From Paramuribaculum sp. (GTDB taxonomy: Bacteria > Bacteroidota > Bacteroidia > Bacteroidales > Muribaculaceae), in contig JAIDXU010000333.1 in NCBI GenBank assembly GCA_029058455.1, forward strand, positions 1 through 16,779: 16,779 bases of DNA, given 5' to 3'. Positions 7,704 through 12,063 of this stretch are shown piece by piece (positions within the stretch are counted from its first letter, which is position 1; every line of letters begins with the position of its first letter). A program made the position numbers and the translations under genes. Below the pieces are notes generated by a model that searched no databases, was not told where the DNA came from, and saw only the letters and a list, made by a program, of their open reading frames with translations.

Positions 7704-7711
7704 CAAAATTA
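7704..7711 (-). promoter_or_regulatory. -7 element of the small Cys-rich gene
   Basis: TAATTTTG on the minus strand matches TAnnTTTG, about 34 nt upstream of the ATG at 7670. No good -33 TTTG is visible at the usual spacing; the nearest is TTTC at 7733-7730 with an 18-nt spacer. Confidence 0.5.
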
Positions 7712-7754
7712 GTTCGCGACTCTCGGTAAGAAAGAGACAATATGCCTCCCGGCG

Positions 7755-7786
7755 GTTGCGGGTGTCATGAAAAAATGGTATTTTTG
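7755..7786 (+). promoter_or_regulatory. Bacteroidetes-type promoter of purT
   Basis: GTTG (7755-7758), a 20-nt spacer, then TATTTTTG (7779-7786) matches the TTG and TAnnTTTG elements. The predicted start near 7793 gives a leader of about 30 nt before the purT ATG. It is divergent from the small-gene promoter. Confidence 0.65.
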
Positions 7787-7822
7787 CACATCGTTAACTC
7801 ATGATTAAACTTTTTTGAATAT

Positions 7823-9007
7823 ATGACAAGCATAGGATCGGTAAAAAGTGCCTTTGGCCGCAAGGCGCTTTTGCTCGGCTCTGGCGAGCTGGGCAAGGAA
7901 GTGGCTATCGAGCTGCAACGCATGGGAGTGGAAGTAGTGGCCTGTGACCGCTATCCGGGTGCTCCGGCAATGCAGGTGGCTCATAGTTTTCATGTTTTCA
8001 ACATGCTTGACGGCGACGAGCTCAGACGCATAGTTGAACTTGAACGCCCCGATCATATAATTCCCGAGGTGGAGGCCATCGCCACTCCGACGCTTGTGGA
8101 GCTAGAGAAGGAGGGCTATAATGTAACCCCCACCGCTACCGCCACCTTGCTCACCATGAACCGCGAGGGAATACGTCGTCTGGCTGCCGAGGAACTCGGT
8201 CTGGTCACCTCGCCCTATCGTTTCGCGTCAACCCGCGAGGAGTTTGACAAAGCTGTTGCTGAAATCGGCCTCCCCTGTGTGGTAAAGCCGGTGATGAGTT
8301 CGTCGGGCCACGGCCAGAGCGTGATACGCGAAGCCTCGCAGATCGACGCCGCATGGCGCGAAGCTCAGGAGGGCGGACGTGCCGGCGCCGGCAGAGTGAT
8401 AGTAGAGGGCTTTGTTGATTTCGACTATGAAATCACCCTGCTCACGGTGCGCTCGGTGTCAGGCACCACCTTCTGCGAACCGGTAGGACACATTCAGGTC
8501 AACGGCGATTACCGTCAGTCGTGGCAGCCTCAGGCCATGAGCGAGGCCGCCCGCGAAATGGCTCGCGACTATGCCCGCCGCATTACCGATGCTCTCGGAG
8601 GCTACGGTATTTTCGGAGTGGAACTTTTTGTTAAGGATGATCAGGTGATATTCAGCGAGGTATCACCGCGTCCGCATGACACCGGTATGGTGACTATGGC
8701 GTCGCAGGATCTCAGCGAATTTGCCCTCCATGCCCGTGCGTTGCTCGGCCTCCCTGTGCCTTCCATCAGATTTATCGCTCCTTCGGCCTCACATGCCATA
8801 GTGGTTGAGGGCAATACCGACACCGTTGAGTTTGCCAACCTCGATAAGGTGCTGGAAGAAGAGGGTGTGCAGATGCGCATATTCGGCAAGCCGGAGGTTA
8901 AGGGCCATCGCCGCATGGCCGTGATACTCGCTACCGGCACCGACGTTGAGGATGCCAAGGCCAAAGCAGCCCGTGCGGCCGCCAAGCTTGAGGTAATACT
9001 CCATTAA
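7823..9007 (+). CDS. purT: Formate-dependent phosphoribosylglycinamide formyltransferase PurT
   Basis: ATP-grasp enzyme of de novo purine synthesis. It makes formyl-GAR from GAR, formate and ATP, replacing the folate-dependent PurN step. The 394-residue length is normal. The pre-ATP-grasp domain has [15 protein letters not shown] at 17-30 and [21 protein letters not shown] spacing near 40-54. EAIAT at 84 and [17 protein letters not shown] at 111 follow. The ATP-grasp domain has [13 protein letters not shown] at 154, [13 protein letters not shown] at 184 and SWQPQ at 233. E267 in GIFGVELF and E279 in [13 protein letters not shown] fall at the two acidic Mg-ATP positions known from E. coli PurT. 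The C-terminal domain includes [15 protein letters not shown]. The ATG follows a clear promoter with an A/T-rich leader. A five-codon frame (ATG at 7801, stop ending 7818) sits in the leader just before it. Confidence 0.97.
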   Translation: MTSIGSVKSAFGRKALLLGSGELGKEVAIELQRMGVEVVACDRYPGAPAMQVAHSFHVFNMLDGDELRRIVELERPDHIIPEVEAIATPTLVELEKEGYNVTPTATATLLTMNREGIRRLAAEELGLVTSPYRFASTREEFDKAVAEIGLPCVVKPVMSSSGHGQSVIREASQIDAAWREAQEGGRAGAGRVIVEGFVDFDYEITLLTVRSVSGTTFCEPVGHIQVNGDYRQSWQPQAMSEAAREMARDYARRITDALGGYGIFGVELFVKDDQVIFSEVSPRPHDTGMVTMASQDLSEFALHARALLGLPVPSIRFIAPSASHAIVVEGNTDTVEFANLDKVLEEEGVQMRIFGKPEVKGHRRMAVILATGTDVEDAKAKAARAAAKLEVILH

Positions 9008-9052
9008 CATAAGTTTTTAGCGCTGAAAGAGGCTAATTTCATGGAAATTGAC

Positions 9053-9060
9053 TAACTTTG
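9053..9060 (+). promoter_or_regulatory. -7 element of efp
   Basis: TAACTTTG matches TAnnTTTG, 78 nt before the efp ATG, with a predicted start near 9067. No convincing -33 motif is seen at 19-20 nt upstream. It lies in the 131-nt purT-efp gap, where I see no clear terminator, so read-through from purT is also possible. Confidence 0.5.
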
Positions 9061-9063
9061 CGC

Positions 9064-9093
9064 TGCCGATTGCGGAGAATATCCGCTATGGCA
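9064..9093 (+). other. Hairpin in the efp leader
   Basis: TGCC (9064-9067) pairs with GGCA (9090-9093), and GCGGA (9072-9076) pairs with TCCGC (9082-9086) around a GAATA loop. It would form at the very 5' end of the efp transcript, followed by an unstructured A/T-rich stretch to the start codon. It may stabilise the mRNA 5' end (inference). Confidence 0.4.
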
Positions 9094-9138
9094 ATTTGAA
9101 ATAATTGAATATCAATAGAATAACAACCATAACACAGC

Positions 9139-9702
9139 ATGGCAACAACAGCAGATTTCAAAAATGGAATGTGCCTCGACATTGACGGCACCTATTTCTT
9201 TATCGTTGAATTTCTTCATGTGAAACCCGGCAAAGGTCCGGCTTTCGTGCGCACAAAGCTCAAAAATGTTAAGACTGGCCGCGTGATCGACAAAACATGG
9301 AACTCAGGTGTGAAAGTCGACGAAGTACGCATTGAGCGTCGTCCCTATCAGTATTCATATAAGGATGAGCTCGGCTATCACTTCCTCCACACCGAGACAT
9401 GGGAAGAGATCGTAGTGCCCGGCGAAAGCATCGATGGCGTGCAGTTCCTCAAAGAAGGTGACATCTGCGAAGCAATGGTTGAAGCCAAGACCGAAGAAGT
9501 GCTCACCTGCGAAATGCCCACTTCTGTTGTGCTCGAGGTAACCTATACCGAACCCGGTATCAAGGGCGATACAGCTACCAACACCCTCAAGCCCGCAACT
9601 GTTGAAACCGGCGCCGAGGTGAGAGTGCCTCTCTTTGTTAACACCGGCGACAAGGTGAAAATCGACACCCGCGACGGCAGCTACGTTGAGCGCGTGAAAT
9701 AA
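9139..9702 (+). CDS. efp: Translation elongation factor P
   Basis: EF-P enters the ribosomal E site and relieves stalling at polyproline stretches. The 187-residue length is typical, with the expected order of an N-terminal KOW-like domain (1-65) and two OB domains (about 66-128 and 129-187). The tip loop reads [14 protein letters not shown], with the functional lysine at K32. [14 protein letters not shown] sequence appears as [14 protein letters not shown] near 95. The C-terminal signature is [45 protein letters not shown] in overall pattern. The palindromic PGKGP tip resembles EF-Ps reported to act without post-translational modification. No epmA, epmB or earP homologue is in this window, though it is too small to argue absence. 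A strong terminator follows. Confidence 0.97.
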   Translation: MATTADFKNGMCLDIDGTYFFIVEFLHVKPGKGPAFVRTKLKNVKTGRVIDKTWNSGVKVDEVRIERRPYQYSYKDELGYHFLHTETWEEIVVPGESIDGVQFLKEGDICEAMVEAKTEEVLTCEMPTSVVLEVTYTEPGIKGDTATNTLKPATVETGAEVRVPLFVNTGDKVKIDTRDGSYVERVK

Positions 9703-9740
9703 TCGACATCCTTACCCCCCTACAAGGGTCATGAAATAAA

Positions 9741-9802
9741 GCCGGCATGACGAGCGGCATATTCCTCTCCGGAATGTTGCGGCGGTCATGCCGGCCTTTT
9801 TT
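9741..9802 (+). terminator. Intrinsic terminator after efp
   Basis: Outer stem GCCGGCATGAC (9741-9751) with GTCATGCCGGC (9785-9795) is perfect over 11 bp. An imperfect inner stem, GCATATTCC/GGAATGTTGC, caps it. CTTTTTT (9796-9802) follows. Confidence 0.92.
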
Positions 9803-9825
9803 AAACCTTATCTCTGAGGTGATTG

Positions 9826-9868
9826 TTGGTAAAGAAGGGGAATGACTATTTACCCTCATATTTACCAA
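9826..9868. promoter_or_regulatory. Cluster of TTTACC half-sites upstream of the glycosylase operon
   Basis: TTGGTAAA (9826-9833) and TTTACCAA (9861-9868) are perfect inverted repeats. A third half-site lies between them: TATTTACC occurs at 9847-9854 and again at 9859-9866, a direct repeat with a 12-bp period. No TAnnTTTG element is visible before the ATG at 9882, so an operator or a non-standard promoter is possible. Confidence 0.35.
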
Positions 9869-9881
9869 AATTCATGTTCCT

Positions 9882-10496
9882 ATGACTACAGATCACATCA
9901 CAGTGCCCCCTATCGAGTTTCATCCTTTTCCGCCATTCATACCTCCCCAAGCCAAATTGCTCATCATGGGCACCTTTCCGCCCAAGAAAGAGCGTTGGTC
10001 GATGGAATTCTACTATCCCAACCGCATCAACGACTTCTGGCGAGTGATGGGCAAGGTGTTCTACGATAATCCCGGAAGATTTATCAATGCCGCCAAAAAG
10101 GTATTTCTGCTCGACGATATCAGGAATTTCCTCACCGAAAGGGGAATAGCGTTGAGCGATACCGGCGCTCAGGTTCAGCGTCTGCGCGACAACGCTTCCG
10201 ACAAATTTCTTCAGATCGTAGAGCCTGTTAATCTTGACGGGCTGCTCGAGGAGATGCCACACTGTCATGTGATAGCCACCACGGGCGAGAAAGCCGCCGG
10301 CGTGCTGGCCGAGCTTACCGGCTCGGAGGCTCCCGCCATGGGCCAAAGTGTGGTGACCGAATATAGCGTAGGTGGAAAATCACCGCGACGGCTCACGATA
10401 TTCCGTATGCCCTCAACCTCGCGTGCCTATCCCATGAGTCTTGACCGCAAGGCCGACTTCTACCGTCAGCTCTTTGAATATGCCAAATTACTGTAA
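9882..10496 (+). CDS. Uracil/hypoxanthine-DNA glycosylase superfamily protein
   Basis: Predicted base-excision repair glycosylase of the uracil-DNA glycosylase fold, 204 residues. Motif 1 is LLIMGTFPP at 26-34, followed by FYYPNRINDFW at 43-53. This recalls the GS/TMPG...YY.HP.N.FW signature of family 6 (hypoxanthine-DNA glycosylase type) enzymes. Motif 2 is MPSTSRAY at 176-183, resembling LPSTSPA of that family. The middle (75-110), LLDDIRNFLTERGIALSDT, is also typical of the superfamily. Family 6 membership is my inference from these motifs; the excised base cannot be told from sequence. The gene heads a tight run with the DedA gene 12 bp downstream and rpe 8 bp after that. The start ATG is the first in frame after the half-site cluster. 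Confidence 0.8.
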   Translation: MTTDHITVPPIEFHPFPPFIPPQAKLLIMGTFPPKKERWSMEFYYPNRINDFWRVMGKVFYDNPGRFINAAKKVFLLDDIRNFLTERGIALSDTGAQVQRLRDNASDKFLQIVEPVNLDGLLEEMPHCHVIATTGEKAAGVLAELTGSEAPAMGQSVVTEYSVGGKSPRRLTIFRMPSTSRAYPMSLDRKADFYRQLFEYAKLL

Positions 10497-10508
10497 TTTC
10501 TCAAGCCA

Positions 10509-11213
10509 ATGACAATTGACCTTATAACTCTTTTCGCCACCGACGCAGCCTCGATATTCGAGTGGGTGGTCAGAAATGCCTCCTATCTGCTGGTGTTTGT
10601 GCTGATGGTGGTTGAAAGCAGTTTCATACCCTTTCCGAGCGAGGTCGTAGTGCCCCCCGCCGCCTATCTTTCGGCTCAGAGTGTGCGCTCGCTTGTCTAC
10701 AAGGGGAGCGTGCTCACAGTGGCCGACCTCAATGTGTTTGTGATAGTGCTTGTGGCCACGGCCGGCGCTATCGTGGGCGCGTTGATCAACTATTATCTTT
10801 CGAGCTGGATAGGCCGCCCTCTCGTCTATAAATTTGCCGACTCGCGGTTCGGACATGCCTGTCTCATCAACCGCGAGAAGGTTGTCAAGGCCGAGGACTA
10901 TTTCGACCGTCACGGTGACACCGCCACCTTTGTCGGCCGCCTTATTCCGGCTGTGCGTCAGCTCATCAGTATTCCCGCCGGTATCGCCAAGATGAATATG
11001 GGCAAATTCATTCTCTTTACCGGTCTTGGAGCAGGGGTGTGGAACATCATTCTCGCCGCTCTCGGCTACTGGCTCGGCAAAACGGTGTCGATCGACAACC
11101 TTTTTCAGACCGTGGAGACCTACAACAGCTATCTCACATATATAGGCCTGTTTATCGGACTGGTATGTGTGGGTGTGATAATCTATAACGCATTTAAACC
11201 CAAATCAAAATAA
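10509..11213 (+). CDS. DedA family (VTT/SNARE-associated) inner membrane protein
   Basis: Integral inner-membrane protein of the DedA superfamily, implicated in lipid carrier or phospholipid flipping and membrane homeostasis. The 234-residue protein has hydrophobic segments at about 25-50 (re-entrant), 76-98, 165-190 and 208-228. Hallmarks are VVESSFIPFPSEVVVPP at 34-50, with acidic E36 and E45. GAIVGALINYYLSSWIGRP at 86-104 matches the G...Y..G..G motif. FVGRLIPAVRQLISIPAGIAKM at 141-162 carries the conserved R144 and R150. An extra loop near 55-75 separates the first re-entrant segment from the next helix. Spacing of 12 bp upstream and 8 bp downstream suggests co-transcription with the glycosylase and rpe. 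Which lipid it moves is not visible. Confidence 0.93.
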   Translation: MTIDLITLFATDAASIFEWVVRNASYLLVFVLMVVESSFIPFPSEVVVPPAAYLSAQSVRSLVYKGSVLTVADLNVFVIVLVATAGAIVGALINYYLSSWIGRPLVYKFADSRFGHACLINREKVVKAEDYFDRHGDTATFVGRLIPAVRQLISIPAGIAKMNMGKFILFTGLGAGVWNIILAALGYWLGKTVSIDNLFQTVETYNSYLTYIGLFIGLVCVGVIIYNAFKPKSK

Positions 11214-11221
11214 TCATTCCG

Positions 11222-11878
11222 ATGATTCAGATTTCCCCCTCTTTGCTTTCGGCTGATTTTGCCAATCTCGGTCGTGATGTTGAAATGCTCAACCGGTCGG
11301 AGGCCGACATGATACACCTCGATGTGATGGACGGAGTGTTTGTTCCCAACATCTCATTCGGATTTCCGGTAATTAAATCGATCGCTCCCCTTGCCAAGAA
11401 GCCGCTCGACGTTCACCTCATGATCGTTGACCCCGGGCGTTATGTGAGTCAGGTGGCCGATTGCGGCGCCGCTATCATGAATGTTCATTATGAGGCTTGC
11501 ACTCATCTTCATCGCGTCATTCAGCAGATTCGTGCCGCCGGCATGAAAGCTGCCGTAACTCTCAATCCCGCCACTCCCGTGGTGTTGCTCGAAGATATAG
11601 TCGATGAGGTGGATATGGTGTTGCTCATGTCGGTTAATCCCGGCTTCGGAGGCCAGAAATTCATTTCCCATACGCTCAGAAAGGTTGAGCAGCTCCGTGA
11701 CATGATAAACCGTCACGGCTCGGGTGCCCTGATTGAGGTTGACGGCGGTGTGAATCTCGACACCGGAGCCCTGCTTGCCGACGCCGGAGCCGATGTGCTT
11801 GTGGCCGGCAACTATGTCTTCTCTTCACCCGATCCTGCCGAAACGATAGCCAAACTTCGTCGTTGTGATAACAGATGA
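11222..11878 (+). CDS. rpe: Ribulose-phosphate 3-epimerase
   Basis: Cytosolic enzyme of the pentose phosphate pathway, interconverting D-ribulose 5-phosphate and D-xylulose 5-phosphate. The 218 residues form a TIM barrel. Metal and catalytic residues are visible: S7 region in ISPSLLSADF, H32 and D34 in IHLDVMDG, H65 in LDVHLMI, and D174 in IEVDGGV. The phosphate-binding segment VNPGFGGQKF is at 138-147, and GNYVFSS near the C-terminus completes the site. It starts 8 bp after the DedA stop codon, so translation is probably coupled. Its stop codon lies inside a palindrome that begins the structured rpe-ftsK gap. Confidence 0.97.
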   Translation: MIQISPSLLSADFANLGRDVEMLNRSEADMIHLDVMDGVFVPNISFGFPVIKSIAPLAKKPLDVHLMIVDPGRYVSQVADCGAAIMNVHYEACTHLHRVIQQIRAAGMKAAVTLNPATPVVLLEDIVDEVDMVLLMSVNPGFGGQKFISHTLRKVEQLRDMINRHGSGALIEVDGGVNLDTGALLADAGADVLVAGNYVFSSPDPAETIAKLRRCDNR

Positions 11879-11911
11879 GAAATTTTCTCACTGTTGACTG
11901 ATATTTTTTTT
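11871..11911 (+). terminator. Palindrome over the rpe stop codon followed by a T8 run (weak terminator candidate)
   Basis: TGAGAAA-T-TTTCTCA (11876-11890) begins with the rpe TGA stop codon. With ACAG/CTGT outside and one bulged A it extends to 11871-11894. A run of eight T (11904-11911) follows after about 9 nt. The distance between hairpin and T run is longer than in standard intrinsic terminators. Confidence 0.4.
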
Positions 11912-11912
11912 G

Positions 11913-11950
11913 TAATTCCACCCTCCATTATGAATGGAGAGGTGGAATTA
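11913..11950. promoter_or_regulatory. Long inverted repeat immediately upstream of the ftsK -7 element
   Basis: TAATTCCACCCTCCAT (11913-11928), loop TATGA, then ATGGAG-A-GGTGGAATTA (11934-11950). This gives 16 paired bases with a single bulged A. It covers the place where a -33 element should be and ends 6 nt before the -7 element. It could be an operator or an RNA hairpin; sequence alone does not decide. Confidence 0.55.
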
Positions 11951-11956
11951 ATTTAT

Positions 11957-11964
11957 TATCTTTG
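11957..11964 (+). promoter_or_regulatory. -7 element of the ftsK unit
   Basis: TATCTTTG is an exact match to TAnnTTTG, with a predicted start near 11971. No TTTG is found at the usual -33 position, which is occupied by the inverted repeat. The leader to the ATG at 12064 would be about 93 nt. Confidence 0.65.
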
Positions 11965-11973
11965 CATTTCAAA

Positions 11974-11989
11974 CATTCCCGAAGGAATG
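11974..11989 (+). other. Small CGAA-loop hairpin in the ftsK leader
   Basis: CATTCC (11974-11979) pairs with GGAATG (11984-11989) around a CGAA tetraloop. It lies at the predicted transcript 5' end, ahead of the larger terminator-like hairpin. Confidence 0.45.
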
Positions 11990-12001
11990 AGACTATGTTT
12001 T

Positions 12002-12028
12002 GCGACACCCGGGTGTCGCCGATTTTTT
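12002..12028 (+). terminator. Terminator-like hairpin inside the ftsK leader (attenuator or sRNA 3' end candidate)
   Basis: GCGACACCCGGGTGTCGC (12002-12019) is a perfect 18-nt palindrome. Folded, it gives a 7-bp GC-rich stem with a CCGG loop. CGA and six T (12023-12028) follow, the layout of an intrinsic terminator. It lies between the ftsK -7 element and the start codon, so full-length ftsK transcript must read through it. Confidence 0.55.
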
Positions 12029-12063
12029 CTTCTCACTTTCCAAAACATCTATCTCAATCTGCA

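Noticed and set aside
7801..7818. Five-codon frame MIKLF in the purT leader as a regulatory leader peptide
   Set aside because: It fits between promoter and start codon but has no telling codons and no alternative hairpins; five codons arise readily by chance in A/T-rich leaders.
9846..10346. Minus-strand open frame (166 codons) opposite the glycosylase gene
   Set aside because: It overlaps a gene with clear superfamily motifs on the + strand and shows no domain of its own.
10488..10913. Minus-strand open frame (141 codons) opposite the DedA gene
   Set aside because: The His/Lys-rich translation is a shadow of the membrane-helix coding strand; no independent support.
11995..12063. ATG at 11995 as the ftsK start
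   Set aside because: It is in frame, but it would translate through the perfect terminator-like palindrome and adds 23 residues unlike the usual FtsK start; the ATG at 12064 is preferred, though not proven.
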